From Thioclava sp. GXIMD4216 (lineage in GTDB: Bacteria > Pseudomonadota > Alphaproteobacteria > Rhodobacterales > Rhodobacteraceae), in NCBI RefSeq assembly GCF_037949285.1, contig NZ_CP149926.1, positions 599,501 to 663,500 of the forward strand: a stretch of DNA of 64,000 nucleotides, in the 5' to 3' direction. This document shows positions 26,084-35,379 of this stretch, in pieces. A program made the translations under genes and the position numbers. Positions within the stretch are counted from its first letter, which is position 1, and each line of letters starts with the position of its first letter. Below the pieces are notes generated by a model. That model was given only the letters and a program-made list of their open reading frames with translations. It searched no databases and had not been told where the DNA came from.

Positions 26084-28161
26084 AAATCACCATTGCCCAA
26101 ATCTTCCAGCCGACGATCCTGCTGGCACTGGCCCTGATGGCGGTCATCGTGATGATGATTCTGCCGGTTCCGTCATGGGTGCTGGATCTGGGGCTGGCGG
26201 TGTCCTTTGCCATCGCGATCCTGATCTTCACCATCACGCTTTTCATCGAACGACCGCTGGATTTCTCGTCTTTCCCGACGGTTCTGCTAACCTCGATGAT
26301 GCTGCGGCTTTCGCTCAATGTTTCCTCGACCAAGCTGATCATCGGGCAGGGCCATACCGGCACCGGTGCGGCGGGGGGCGTGATCGAGGGCTTCGCGAAT
26401 TTCATCATGAGCGGCTCTGTCCTGATCGGTCTGGTGGTGTTCTGTGTGATCCTGATCGTGAACTTCATCGTGATCACCAAGGGCGCAGGCCGGATGGCCG
26501 AAGTGGGGGCGCGCTTTGCTCTGGACGCGATGCCGGGCAAGCAGCTCGCTATTGATGCCGATATGAGCGCGGGGGCCATCGACCATGCCGAAGCGCGTAC
26601 CCGCCGCGAGCGTGAACAGAAGGAAACCACCTTCTTCGGCTCGCTCGACGGGGCGTCGAAATTTGTGAAGGGAGATGCGGTTGCGGGCCTGATGATCACG
26701 ATGCTCAACATGATTGTGGGGCTGTCGATCGGCATGGCGGTGCATGGTATGGCGCTATCGGATGCGCTCAAGACCTATGCGATCCTGACGGTTGGCGATG
26801 GTCTGGTCAGCCAGATCCCCGCCGTGATCATCTCGATAGCGACCGCGATCCTGCTGTCGCGCGGTGGAGCCAATGGCTCGGCCGATAGCGACCTTTTCGG
26901 ACAGCTTTCGAAATATCCGCCGGCGCTGATTACCGTGGGCGTGCTGATGGCGCTTTTCGCATTGGTGCCGGGCCTGCCTTTCGTGCCCTTCATGCTGGGG
27001 GCTGCGGCTTTGGGCGGTGCTGCCTATCATCTGCACAAGAAGACCAAGAAAGAAGAGGCCAAGGCGGCCATGCGCATGCCGCCCCCCGAACCCAAGAAGA
27101 AGAAATCTATGGGGGATGTGCTGGATGTCGATGATATCCATGTGGAATTCTCCGCCGATCTGGTGGCAATGGCGCTGGACCCCGCGACGGGACTGGATGT
27201 GCGGATCAACAATATGCGCAATCATGTGGCGGCAAGCTTCGGTCTGATCCTGCCCGAGATCCGTCTGACCGACGATTCCACGCTGGCCCCGGGGGAATAC
27301 CGCATCCGCATTCAGGGGGTCGAACAGGCGCGCGACAGGCTATACCCCGAAAAGGTGCTGGCCCTGCTGGCGGATAATGCCGAATTGCTTCCCAAAGGGG
27401 AAAATGTCCGCGAGCCGGTCTATGGCGCGCCCGCCCGCTGGGTGCCGCTGGATGCGCAGGAAGAGGCGGCGCTGACGGGGTCGACCGTGGTGACACCGAC
27501 CGAGGTTCTGGCGACCCATCTTCTGGAAGTCATCAAGAACAATTTCGGGCGCCTGATGACGCTGAAGACATTGCGCCGCCTGCTGGAGGAAACCGGCAAC
27601 CTCTCCGATCCGGCCCGTGGCGAGGCCAACCGCCGTATCCTCGACGAGCTGGTGCCGGATAAAGTGTCGATCGATATGCTGCTGGCGGTGCTGCGTCTGC
27701 TGCTGGAAGAGCGTGTTTCCATCCGTAATCTGTTGCTGATCGTCGAGGCGATCTCCGAGGCGCGCGGGATGAGTTCGCCCGAATTGATCACCGAGCATGT
27801 CCGCCAGCGGCTGGGCTTCCAGCTTGTCGCGGAATACCGCCGCGAGGATGGCACCTTGCCCCTGCTGCAACTGGCACCGGAATGGGAAGAGACCTTTACG
27901 GCCTATCAACTGCCCGGCGATAACGGGAATGGGGATATTGCGCTTCCGCCCGAGAAATTCTCGCGTCTGGTCAATAACATCGCGGAACGTATCGCTCGGG
28001 TGGGGGAGCAGGGCGTGTTTCCGGCCATCGTGACCTCGGCGCGTCGGCGGCGGTTCATCAAGACCGTTCTGGGGGCCAAGGGGATTTCGGCACCGGTGCT
28101 GTCTTTCGAAGAGATCGGGCTGGATGCGAAACCTGCGATGCTGGGGGTTGTGCCCGCATGA
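26080..28161 (+). CDS. flhA: Flagellar type III export protein FlhA
   Basis: A 693-residue export-gate protein. Eight hydrophobic helices fill residues about 10-320, with the FHIPEP-type features ERPLDFSSFPTVLLTSMMLRL, KGAGRMAEVGARFALDAMPGKQ and a cytoplasmic DAEARTRRE-like loop. The C-terminal cytoplasmic domain (about 355-693) docks chaperone-substrate complexes. It starts with GTG, overlapping the previous gene, and its stop overlaps fliR by four bases. Length is normal. Confidence 0.95.
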   Translation: MKITIAQIFQPTILLALALMAVIVMMILPVPSWVLDLGLAVSFAIAILIFTITLFIERPLDFSSFPTVLLTSMMLRLSLNVSSTKLIIGQGHTGTGAAGGVIEGFANFIMSGSVLIGLVVFCVILIVNFIVITKGAGRMAEVGARFALDAMPGKQLAIDADMSAGAIDHAEARTRREREQKETTFFGSLDGASKFVKGDAVAGLMITMLNMIVGLSIGMAVHGMALSDALKTYAILTVGDGLVSQIPAVIISIATAILLSRGGANGSADSDLFGQLSKYPPALITVGVLMALFALVPGLPFVPFMLGAAALGGAAYHLHKKTKKEEAKAAMRMPPPEPKKKKSMGDVLDVDDIHVEFSADLVAMALDPATGLDVRINNMRNHVAASFGLILPEIRLTDDSTLAPGEYRIRIQGVEQARDRLYPEKVLALLADNAELLPKGENVREPVYGAPARWVPLDAQEEAALTGSTVVTPTEVLATHLLEVIKNNFGRLMTLKTLRRLLEETGNLSDPARGEANRRILDELVPDKVSIDMLLAVLRLLLEERVSIRNLLLIVEAISEARGMSSPELITEHVRQRLGFQLVAEYRREDGTLPLLQLAPEWEETFTAYQLPGDNGNGDIALPPEKFSRLVNNIAERIARVGEQGVFPAIVTSARRRRFIKTVLGAKGISAPVLSFEEIGLDAKPAMLGVVPA

Positions 28162-28928
28162 TCGATCTGGCGGCGCAAGTGCTCAATCTTACCCATCAGG
28201 GGTTCATGATCGCTTTCGCGGTATTCCTGCGGGTCGGGGCGATGGTATCGGTCATGCCCGGCTTCGGCGAACAGAACCTGTCGAGCCGCGTCAAGCTGGG
28301 CGCGGCTTTGGCCTTCACGGCAGTGGTGGCCCCCGCAGTCAGCCCGCAGCTTGCGCACTTGCCCCATGATGTCAGCCTTGGCCTGATCCTGCCCGAAACC
28401 GCGATCGGCCTTTCGATCGGTGTGATCATGCGGATGTTCATCTACGGGCTGCAAATGGCGGGGATGATCATCGCGCAGGCGACCTCTTTGGCCCAGATTT
28501 TCGGGGCGGGCGGGGAATCCCAGCCTGCCGTCGGCTTCATGCTGACCACGGCGGGTCTGGCGCTGGCCTTTGCGATGGGGCTGCATGTGCAGGCGGCCGA
28601 ACTGATGATCGGCTCTTATAAAGCCTTCCCCTTTGGACAGTTTCCCGCCCCCGACCTGATCCGTGAATGGGGGGTGGCCGGTGTCGCGAAATCGTTCCGG
28701 CTGGGCTTTTCCATCGCGGCCCCGTTTGTCATTCTCGGGCTGGTCTATAACGCCGCGCTGGGGGTGATCAACCGCGCGATGCCGCAGCTTATGGTGGCCA
28801 TGATCGGCGCACCGGCCATCACTCTGGCAGGGATCGTGCTGATGGCAATCGCTTTGCCCACAGGGCTTATTGTCTGGCGCGAGGCCTTCGGGAGCTTCCT
28901 CTTCAACCCGTTTTCGGTGATGCGATGA
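28158..28928 (+). CDS. fliR: Flagellar export protein FliR
   Basis: A 256-residue inner-membrane protein of the export gate with six hydrophobic helices. Family features include the N-terminal FAVFLRVGAMVSVMPGFGE and the LPETAIGLSIGVIMRMF stretch. It works in the FliPQR-FlhAB pore that exports rod, hook and filament subunits. Four-base overlaps on both sides with flhA and flhB tie the three together; fliP and fliQ are not in the window. Confidence 0.93.
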   Translation: MIDLAAQVLNLTHQGFMIAFAVFLRVGAMVSVMPGFGEQNLSSRVKLGAALAFTAVVAPAVSPQLAHLPHDVSLGLILPETAIGLSIGVIMRMFIYGLQMAGMIIAQATSLAQIFGAGGESQPAVGFMLTTAGLALAFAMGLHVQAAELMIGSYKAFPFGQFPAPDLIREWGVAGVAKSFRLGFSIAAPFVILGLVYNAALGVINRAMPQLMVAMIGAPAITLAGIVLMAIALPTGLIVWREAFGSFLFNPFSVMR

Positions 28929-30013
28929 GTGGCGATACCGATGAAAGCGAAAAGGAATACGAGGCCACACAGCAGAAGCTGGATCGGGCGCGGGAAAAGG
29001 GTGATCTTGTCAAATCCGCCGAGATTACGGTGGCCGCCTCTTATGCCGGTGTGCTGATCGCATCCTATGCCTTCGGAGGCGAGACGCTGCTGAAGCTGGG
29101 GTCACGGCTGATGGAGTTTCTCGGCCATGTCGATATACTGCAAGAGCAGATGGAGTCCGGTGGCTCCACCATTGCGGGCGGAATCATCGGCGAAGTCGTC
29201 GCACCGCTTGTCTTGTGGTTTATCGTGCCGATGGTGCTGGTTCTGGCGGCGCTTCTGGCGCAGAAGGCGATCGTTTTCGCGCCTGAAAAGCTGATGCCCA
29301 AAGGCAGCCGCATCAATCCGCTTTCGAATGCCAAGCAGAAATACGGTCCGAACGGTCTGTTCGAGTTTCTCAAGAGCTTCGTGAAGCTGGTGATTGTGGC
29401 GATTTTGCTGGGATGGTTCATTCAGCGCCATCTGGACCGTATCCTGATCTCGCAGCGGGTGGGGGTGGATCTGGCCACTGCGGATCTGATGCATATCATC
29501 CTGGAATTTCTGTTTCTTATCACCATGCTGGCCGTGATTGTCGGGGCGGTGGATTATATCTGGCAACGCTACGAATTTCTGAAGCGGCAGAAAATGACGC
29601 GCAAGGAGCTGATGGATGAAATGAAGTCGGCCGAGGGCGATCCCCATATGAAACAGCAGCGTCGCCAGCGCGGGATCGAGATCGCGATGAACCAGATGAT
29701 GGCCGAGGTGCCCAAGGCCGATGTCGTGATGGTCAACCCGACCCATTATGCTGTGGCGCTCAAATGGGACCGTGCCTCGCGTCGGGCACCGATCTGTGTG
29801 GCCAAAGGGGTGGATGATGTTGCTCTGAAGATCCGCGAGATCGCGGCAGAGCACAACATTCCGATCCATCGCGACCCGCCCAGCACGCGCGCGCTTTATG
29901 CCACGCTGGATATCGGCGACGAGATCAAGAGCGAGCATTACAAGTCTGTCGCGGCCGCAATCCGTTTTGCCGATAAGATGCGTCAGCGCGCACGTCAAAG
30001 GAGGGGCGCATGA
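28925..30013 (+). CDS. flhB: Flagellar export switch protein FlhB
   Basis: A 362-residue protein with four transmembrane helices and a cytoplasmic domain that cleaves itself at NPTH (residues 271-274, in VNPTHYAVAL) to switch export from hook to filament. The N-terminus has the conserved EKEYEATQQKLDRAREKG segment. The gene overlaps fliR upstream and a small coiled-coil gene downstream, four bases each. Confidence 0.95.
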   Translation: MSGDTDESEKEYEATQQKLDRAREKGDLVKSAEITVAASYAGVLIASYAFGGETLLKLGSRLMEFLGHVDILQEQMESGGSTIAGGIIGEVVAPLVLWFIVPMVLVLAALLAQKAIVFAPEKLMPKGSRINPLSNAKQKYGPNGLFEFLKSFVKLVIVAILLGWFIQRHLDRILISQRVGVDLATADLMHIILEFLFLITMLAVIVGAVDYIWQRYEFLKRQKMTRKELMDEMKSAEGDPHMKQQRRQRGIEIAMNQMMAEVPKADVVMVNPTHYAVALKWDRASRRAPICVAKGVDDVALKIREIAAEHNIPIHRDPPSTRALYATLDIGDEIKSEHYKSVAAAIRFADKMRQRARQRRGA

Positions 30014-30387
30014 GTCAGCAGGGATATGGCCGCATGATTGCGATTGCGGCGATGATGAAAGATGTCGAGCTGTCCAAACTTGCACGGTTGAAGCAGACGC
30101 AGGCGCTGTTGGCCATGAAACAGGGCGAGATCACCCAGTCGGCCAGCACGGCCCTGCGCCAGCCGGTGCAGGATATGACCGATCTGAAGATGATCGAATC
30201 CTTTCGCGCATGGGCGGGGCGCAAGGTCGAGGCGCTCGAGCAGGAAAAGCGTGCCATGGATGCGCAGGTCGAACAGGCACGGCAGCGTTCGGCACGGCGT
30301 TTCGGGCAGCATATGGCGCTGACGAGGATCGACGAACAGATCCGCGATCAGGACAAGATCGAGAAGCTGCGCAAGCAGGAGTTCTAG
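30010..30387 (+). CDS. Small coiled-coil protein of the flagellar operon, FliJ-like in character
   Basis: A 125-residue, charged, all-helical protein without membrane segments (LARLKQTQALLAMKQGE, RKVEALEQEKRAMDAQVEQ). It overlaps flhB by four bases and ends the operon. Its size and heptad-like pattern recall FliJ, the export stalk and chaperone-escort protein, but similarity is too weak to name it. It may be the FliJ equivalent of this flagellar type or another export accessory. Confidence 0.6.
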   Translation: MSQQGYGRMIAIAAMMKDVELSKLARLKQTQALLAMKQGEITQSASTALRQPVQDMTDLKMIESFRAWAGRKVEALEQEKRAMDAQVEQARQRSARRFGQHMALTRIDEQIRDQDKIEKLRKQEF

Positions 30388-30777
30388 GCAGGAGTTCTGG
30401 GCAGGAGTTTTGTGCGGGAGGGGAGGCGAGCTGCCTGATCCGTTTTCGGGGGAGGAGGACCGTCGCCGGTCAGGCAGCTCTTTGTGGCGCCCTTTGCAGG
30501 GGCCTTGAAGGAAGGAAACGTGTATTCCGTATAACCATCCTCCCGAAAACCGCCCCCCAGATCAAAGCAAAGCCGCGAACCAAGGGGGTGTCTGGCGTGA
30601 AATTAGTCATATGCCCAAAAAATATGCCCTATACGCGCTATGGTGGTAAAAAACAGGCTGGATGAGGGTGGTTTGCCGCTGCGAAGGCCGGATCGAAGGG
30701 GCCCGCGCCTGATTCAAAGGGTTGCGTCAAGCAGCGGACGGGTTATCTGTTCAGGAACGCAAGCGAACAGGGGCGAG
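30388..30777. other. Intergenic region between the flagellar operon and the flavin reductase gene
   Basis: Apart from the terminator at 30428-30480, no gene is supported in these 390 bases. An open frame runs into the reductase gene from 30640 but lacks coding character before 30778. The AT-rich part at about 30590-30650 is the likely promoter region for the reductase. Confidence 0.5.
30428..30480 (+). terminator. Terminator of the flhA-fliR-flhB operon
   Basis: An 11-base perfect inverted repeat, GAGCTGCCTGA and TCAGGCAGCTC, with a 31-base loop that can itself fold, followed by TTTG. Confidence 0.65.
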
Positions 30778-31329
30778 ATGCAGGAAAGCGATAAAATTGA
30801 TGCGGCCATAGAGGCGGCGCAGAACAAAGCCGCGCTCCAGTCGCCCGATCCGGCGGATATGCGGGCATTCCGCGCGGCCTTGGGGCGTTTTGCGACGGGG
30901 GTCACGGTCGTGACGGCGCGCCGTGACGAGCCTGAAGCCGGTCCGCTGGGGATTGTGGCCAACAGCTTTGCCTCGGTCTCGCTCGACCCGCCGCTGGTTT
31001 TGTGGTCTCCGGCGCGGGCTTCGGTGCGGCATGCCCATTTCACGGCTGCCAAGGCCTTTTCGATCCACGTCCTGCATGATGCGCAAGCGGATCTGATTCC
31101 ACGTTTCGGGCGGAACGGAGCAGGGTTCGACGGGCTGAGCTATGACCTGAATGCGGAAGATGTGCCCGTGCTGCCCGATTTCCATGCGCGTTTCGATTGC
31201 GTGACAGAGGCCATGCATGAAGGCGGTGATCATACGATCATCATCGGGCGCGTAATGCGTTTTGCCACGGGCAGCGGGACGCCCATGCTTTTTGCACATG
31301 GGGCTTTCGGCACCTTCCAGAAGGTGTGA
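30778..31329 (+). CDS. Flavin reductase family protein
   Basis: A 183-residue soluble protein of the flavin-reductase-like (FMN-binding split barrel) family. Signatures are RFATGVTVVTARR near residue 40, the NSFASVSLDPPLVLW segment that binds FMN, and HVLHDAQ. Such enzymes pass electrons from NAD(P)H to FMN/FAD for a monooxygenase partner or act alone. The first 25 residues are an extra charged helix. The ATG at 30778 has a GGGGCG ribosome site. No monooxygenase gene is adjacent. Confidence 0.85.
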   Translation: MQESDKIDAAIEAAQNKAALQSPDPADMRAFRAALGRFATGVTVVTARRDEPEAGPLGIVANSFASVSLDPPLVLWSPARASVRHAHFTAAKAFSIHVLHDAQADLIPRFGRNGAGFDGLSYDLNAEDVPVLPDFHARFDCVTEAMHEGGDHTIIIGRVMRFATGSGTPMLFAHGAFGTFQKV

Positions 31330-31360
31330 ACAGCGGCGGGTTTCGCGCTTGTTGATGGAA

Positions 31361-31387
31361 AAAGGCCCCGCAATCGGGGCCTTTGTT
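31361..31387. terminator. Bidirectional terminator
   Basis: AAAGGCCCCG pairs with CGGGGCCTTT over a four-base loop, with A and T runs on both sides, between two convergent genes. Confidence 0.9.
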
Positions 31388-31986
31388 TATTTCATCTGGG
31401 CAATCTGCGCGGCAAGCTGGCCGAGCGCTGCGCTTTGGGTGCGGGCGATCAGACCCGGATCTGCGGCTTTGCCCGCGACCCCTCCCATCGGCACCGTGAT
31501 ATCAAAGCGGCGCACCGTATCGCCTCCGGAAGCCGCATAGCTTGCGGGCGAGACATAGTAGACCCCGTCCAGATGTACGGCTCCGTCGGCGGCGGCAAGG
31601 AAACGATCCACCCGAACCTCGATCTTGCGTTGCGGGTCCGAGGCAAGCGGCCAGGGTTCGGCAATAACGGTCGCGCCCGACATCTCGGAAATCTGCCGTG
31701 CCAGCGCCAGCGTCATCGCGCGTTTGGGGTCATCGGCCCAGATATTGTCGGGACTGGAGCGCAGTGCCCCATCCGGCGTCTGGAACGCGATTTCCTGTCC
31801 CGATGCATAATCGGGCAGCGAGATCTCACGCAGTTCGGCGCGGCCAAGACGGTTGGGCAGCGTGTCTTTGGCCGGAGCCGGATCAATGGCATATTGTGCC
31901 GTGTCCAGCGGATCCGAGCAGGCGGCCAGTGTTACCAGCGCGGCACCAATCAGGGAGAAGGTCGTAAAACGTATCATCATGTCCAT
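31387..31986 (-). CDS. pqiC: PqiC-like lipoprotein
   Basis: A 199-residue lipoprotein: the signal ends in LVTLAAC (lipobox, cysteine at residue 23). The mature domain has the PqiC/ABC-auxiliary pattern (PNRLGRAELREISLPDYA, then VRVDRFLAAADGAVHLDG). PqiC anchors the PqiB needle to the outer membrane in lipid transport across the envelope. It is the last gene of the leftward pqiA-pqiB-pqiC operon, two bases after pqiB. Confidence 0.85.
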   Translation of the reverse strand: MDMMIRFTTFSLIGAALVTLAACSDPLDTAQYAIDPAPAKDTLPNRLGRAELREISLPDYASGQEIAFQTPDGALRSSPDNIWADDPKRAMTLALARQISEMSGATVIAEPWPLASDPQRKIEVRVDRFLAAADGAVHLDGVYYVSPASYAASGGDTVRRFDITVPMGGVAGKAADPGLIARTQSAALGQLAAQIAQMK

Positions 31987-31988
31987 CC

Positions 31989-34010
31989 TCAGCGCCCGGT
32001 AATGAAGGCTTGCGGGTTACGTTCGATCATGCGTGCGAGCGAGCCGACCGCATCAATCGTGCGGCGCAGATCACGCATCGTGTCCATGACTTGCGAATTG
32101 AAGTTAGAGCGGTCGCCATAAGCACCGACAAGCCCCTGTGCCTGCGTTGTCAGGTCTTGCAACTGCTTGGTCAGTGCGGGCAGACGGTCGCTGGCCGACT
32201 GGATCGACCCCGCCGCATCCTGCGCGGCGGTGAGGGTGCCGTTCAGCTTCTCGGCCACACCGCCTTCTCGCAGCTCGCGCAGAAGGCCCGCAAGCTGTTG
32301 CAGAGTATCCGACAGGTTCTGCGGCAGGGCTTCGGCATCATCGGTGTTCAGCATCTTGCGCAGGTCACCCAGGATACCGTCAACCTTATCCCCGATATCG
32401 CCCAGCGGCATATCCGCGATCCGCTGTGCCGCTTTGTCGGCCGAGGCCAGCGTGTCGTTCAGGCCCTCGATCTCGGTCATCACGCTATCTGCGGCCTGCG
32501 AGACATTATCAATGGCATCGCTGGCTTTCTTGCCCGCATCATTCTTGTTCAGCTCGTTGACCAGACTGCGGATCTCGCCCAGCGTTCCTGCCAGTTCGTC
32601 GGGAATCTGCTTGGTGCGATCCTGCCCCGCGATTGCGGTGATCGACTGGAACATCTGCGTGGCCGATGTCATCAGCTCTTCGATGGGTAGGCTCTCGACG
32701 CGCTTGAACACGCCCTCGGCCGAGGTTGCCAGCGAATTGGCTGTCTGCGGCGCGGTCGGGATGGTCGGATAGGGCGCGGCCTTGGTGTCCATCTCGGCCT
32801 TCGGTCTGTCGGGCACATCGGTCAGTTCGATCACCAGCGTTTGGCCCAGAAGGCCGGTGCCGGTGATGCGGGCGCGCAGACCGTTTGCCACTTCGTTCTC
32901 CAAGAATTGGGTCACGATGTCATTGTCGGTATTGCGCTCCAGCCCCAGACGTTCGGGCGAGAGCGAGATAACCACCTGCTGGCGCGCGAATTTCGTGCCG
33001 AGGCTGTCTTCGGAAACCTTGATCGACAGGTCGGTGACCTCGCCGGCCTCGACGCCACGGAACTCGACCTTAGTGCCGATCTCGATGCCCTGCACCGGCT
33101 CGTCGAACAGCAGGGTATAGCGTGCCGGCTCGAAGAACTCGCCGCCGAAAATGGAGTTGCGGGCCTCGTTCTCGTCTTTGAAGAGGCGGTAGGGGAAGCC
33201 GTTCTGGATGAAGCTGCCGCCCGTGGCCAGAGTGTCGAACTCGACCCCGCCCTGCACGATGGAGGCCAGAGAACGCATATTGACCGACACCCCGTTGGCC
33301 CCGAGATTGACCGAAATCCCCGAGGCATCCCAGAAGCGGGTCGTGGTGGTCAGGCGGGCGTTATAGGGCTTGTTGATGAACGCATCGATCAACACGCCGC
33401 TGCCCCCCTCGTCCAGACGCAGGTTCTGGATCTTGCCAACAGTGAGGCCGCGATAGATCACCGGCGCGCCTTCGGCCAGTCCACCTGCGTCACGGGCGCG
33501 CAGGATAATCTGCGTGCCGGAATTTGGATCTTCGGTGACCGGCTGTTTGTCGAGCCCTTCGAACTCGGTCTGCGGATCGCTGATCTTGTTGTCCCACCAG
33601 CCCTGAATGAAGCCGCCCGACAGGACGGTATCCAGCCGCGAGATCCCCTGTGCCGACAGCTCGGGTTTCACGATCCAGAAACGGGCATCCTTGTCGATAT
33701 ATTTCGCCACGTCATTATGAACCCTGATGCCGACGCGCACCCCGCCAAGATCTTTGGTGAAGCCCACTGTCTCGACCGTGCCGACAGAGACTTCGCGATA
33801 TTTCAGCACGGTCTCGCCTGCGGTGATACCGGTGGCATCCTTGAAATCGACATAGATCAGGGTGCCGCGGTCGGAATAGGTGTGCCAAGCGACATAGAGC
33901 GTGATCAGAAGCGCGAAAAGCGGCACAAACCAGATTAGCGACAGTCGTGCCCAAATGGGTTTCTTGGCCTGTGTCTTTTGCAGGTCGGCGGGTTTGGGAT
34001 CTTCGGTCAT
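31989..34010 (-). CDS. pqiB: PqiB-like MCE protein
   Basis: A 673-residue protein with one N-terminal membrane helix (WFVPLFALLITLYVAW) followed by repeated MCE domains, for example the stretches starting GVRVGIRVHNDV, GLAEGAPVIYRGLTVG and GIEIGTKVEFRGVEAGEV. MCE proteins form hollow tubes that carry lipids between inner and outer membrane. It is over 100 residues longer than E. coli PqiB; the extra part is a helical, alanine- and aspartate-rich C-terminus (about 450-673). Its start overlaps pqiA by four bases. Confidence 0.9.
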   Translation of the reverse strand: MTEDPKPADLQKTQAKKPIWARLSLIWFVPLFALLITLYVAWHTYSDRGTLIYVDFKDATGITAGETVLKYREVSVGTVETVGFTKDLGGVRVGIRVHNDVAKYIDKDARFWIVKPELSAQGISRLDTVLSGGFIQGWWDNKISDPQTEFEGLDKQPVTEDPNSGTQIILRARDAGGLAEGAPVIYRGLTVGKIQNLRLDEGGSGVLIDAFINKPYNARLTTTTRFWDASGISVNLGANGVSVNMRSLASIVQGGVEFDTLATGGSFIQNGFPYRLFKDENEARNSIFGGEFFEPARYTLLFDEPVQGIEIGTKVEFRGVEAGEVTDLSIKVSEDSLGTKFARQQVVISLSPERLGLERNTDNDIVTQFLENEVANGLRARITGTGLLGQTLVIELTDVPDRPKAEMDTKAAPYPTIPTAPQTANSLATSAEGVFKRVESLPIEELMTSATQMFQSITAIAGQDRTKQIPDELAGTLGEIRSLVNELNKNDAGKKASDAIDNVSQAADSVMTEIEGLNDTLASADKAAQRIADMPLGDIGDKVDGILGDLRKMLNTDDAEALPQNLSDTLQQLAGLLRELREGGVAEKLNGTLTAAQDAAGSIQSASDRLPALTKQLQDLTTQAQGLVGAYGDRSNFNSQVMDTMRDLRRTIDAVGSLARMIERNPQAFITGR

Positions 34011-34624
34011 TCGGAGGCAGGTCTTTCTACGCTACGCCAGATCAGGCGTGGATCGAAACTTTGGGCCGAGAGCATGGTGAGTGCTACGGAGAGGGCAAAG
34101 GCCGCCGCCGCCGGACCCGGATGGATCGAGGCGACAAAGCCAAGTTGGACAAGAGCGGAAAGAATAGCGACCACGAAAACGTCGATCATCGACCAGCGAC
34201 CGATAAATTCGACGATCTCGTAGATCATAAGACGTTTGTGCCCGCCGTCTTTCTTGCCCGATCTTACGGTGAAGGCCAGATAGGCGACAGCGAAGAATTT
34301 CGCGATGGGAATGCAGACCGACGCCAGAAAGACGATGGCGGCAATTCCGTAATTGTGGTGGCCCATCAGGGTGATGACCCCGCCGATAATGGTCGAGGGG
34401 CTATCGGTGGCCAGAAATTTCGTATGCATGATCGGGTAGAGATTGGCCGGGATATAGGCAATCAGACCGGCCCACCAGAAGGCCCAGACCCGTTCAAGCG
34501 ATGCCTCATTGACAGGCTTCAGCTTTGCCCCGCAGCGCCCGCAGCGCTGTTGATCCTTCGGCCAGACGCGCCCGCATTGCTGACATCCGATCAGCCCTGC
34601 ATCGGTGGCGGAGAGATATCTCAT
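34007..34624 (-). CDS. PqiA-like membrane protein, second half
   Basis: A 205-residue inner-membrane protein with a CxxC zinc-ribbon start (CQQCGRVWPKDQQRCGRCG) and about four hydrophobic helices. It corresponds to the second of the two PqiA domains that are fused in E. coli. The ATG at 34624 overlaps the stop of the first half by four bases, so both are made together and probably form one PqiA unit feeding PqiB. Confidence 0.85.
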   Translation of the reverse strand: MRYLSATDAGLIGCQQCGRVWPKDQQRCGRCGAKLKPVNEASLERVWAFWWAGLIAYIPANLYPIMHTKFLATDSPSTIIGGVITLMGHHNYGIAAIVFLASVCIPIAKFFAVAYLAFTVRSGKKDGGHKRLMIYEIVEFIGRWSMIDVFVVAILSALVQLGFVASIHPGPAAAAFALSVALTMLSAQSFDPRLIWRSVERPASE

Positions 34625-35241
34625 TTCTTCCCGATGGCGTCCCATATTACCCATTTGCTCATGAAACTGTTTTTCAGCGCCATTACGATAATCAGGGCGC
34701 AGAAGGCCCAGAAGGCTGGTCCGAAGGAGATCGTGGCAAGGCCGCCGATTTTCACCAGGGCGACGGCGGTCCCGATAATGAAGATCTCGGCCATCGACCA
34801 GGGCTGCAACCGTTCGGCCAGCCGGAACACGCCGCGTGCTTTGGGCCAGGGCTTCTTGTCGAAGCTGAGTGGCAGAAGGACATAGATCAGCGCGCCGAAG
34901 CGGAAAACCGGAACCCCGATGATCAGCGCGACGGTGGCCACCGAAAGCAGGGCCAGCCAGCCGCCCGAGAAGGCGGAGGCCGCCCCGAGGACCGAGCTTT
35001 CATGGGTGAGCCCGCGGGCCGAAATCTGCAGGAAGGGGAAGCAGAACGCCGCAATCATCAGGATCATTGCCGTAAAGGACAAGGCCACGACATGCAGGAA
35101 GGACCGATTGCGCGGAGCAATCAGCAAGGTGCCGCAGCAGGCACAGGTCGCGCGTTCGTCCTCGCCGATCTGCGAGAGATGGTGCAGCGTATCACAATGG
35201 GGACAAGCAATAAGCTTGCTGTGATCTTCTGTCATATTCAT
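34621..35241 (-). CDS. pqiA: PqiA-like membrane protein, first half
   Basis: A 206-residue inner-membrane protein starting MNMTEDHSK, with a CPHC / CACCG zinc-ribbon pair and four hydrophobic helices. It matches the first PqiA domain. MTED at 35235 is an alternative start. It heads the leftward pqi operon and diverges from motB; their shared intergenic region carries a CtrA-type box closer to motB. Confidence 0.85.
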   Translation of the reverse strand: MNMTEDHSKLIACPHCDTLHHLSQIGEDERATCACCGTLLIAPRNRSFLHVVALSFTAMILMIAAFCFPFLQISARGLTHESSVLGAASAFSGGWLALLSVATVALIIGVPVFRFGALIYVLLPLSFDKKPWPKARGVFRLAERLQPWSMAEIFIIGTAVALVKIGGLATISFGPAFWAFCALIIVMALKNSFMSKWVIWDAIGKK

Positions 35242-35321
35242 GTCGGCTAATTTAGCTTGCTGCGGTGGGCATACAAGCGCAGTGCACGTGATCGCGGCGT
35301 AAATGTCACGCATTTTAAGTG

Positions 35322-35336
35322 TTAAACAGTGTTTAA
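35322..35336. promoter_or_regulatory. CtrA-type binding box (TTAA-N7-TTAA)
   Basis: TTAAACAGTGTTTAA is an exact match to the TTAA-N7-TTAA site of the response regulator CtrA, which controls flagellar genes in alphaproteobacteria. It is 44 bases before the motB start. Confidence 0.65.
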
Positions 35337-35379
35337 GATCACTTTGCTACAACCGGCTTGGGTGAAAAGAGGTGGTGGC

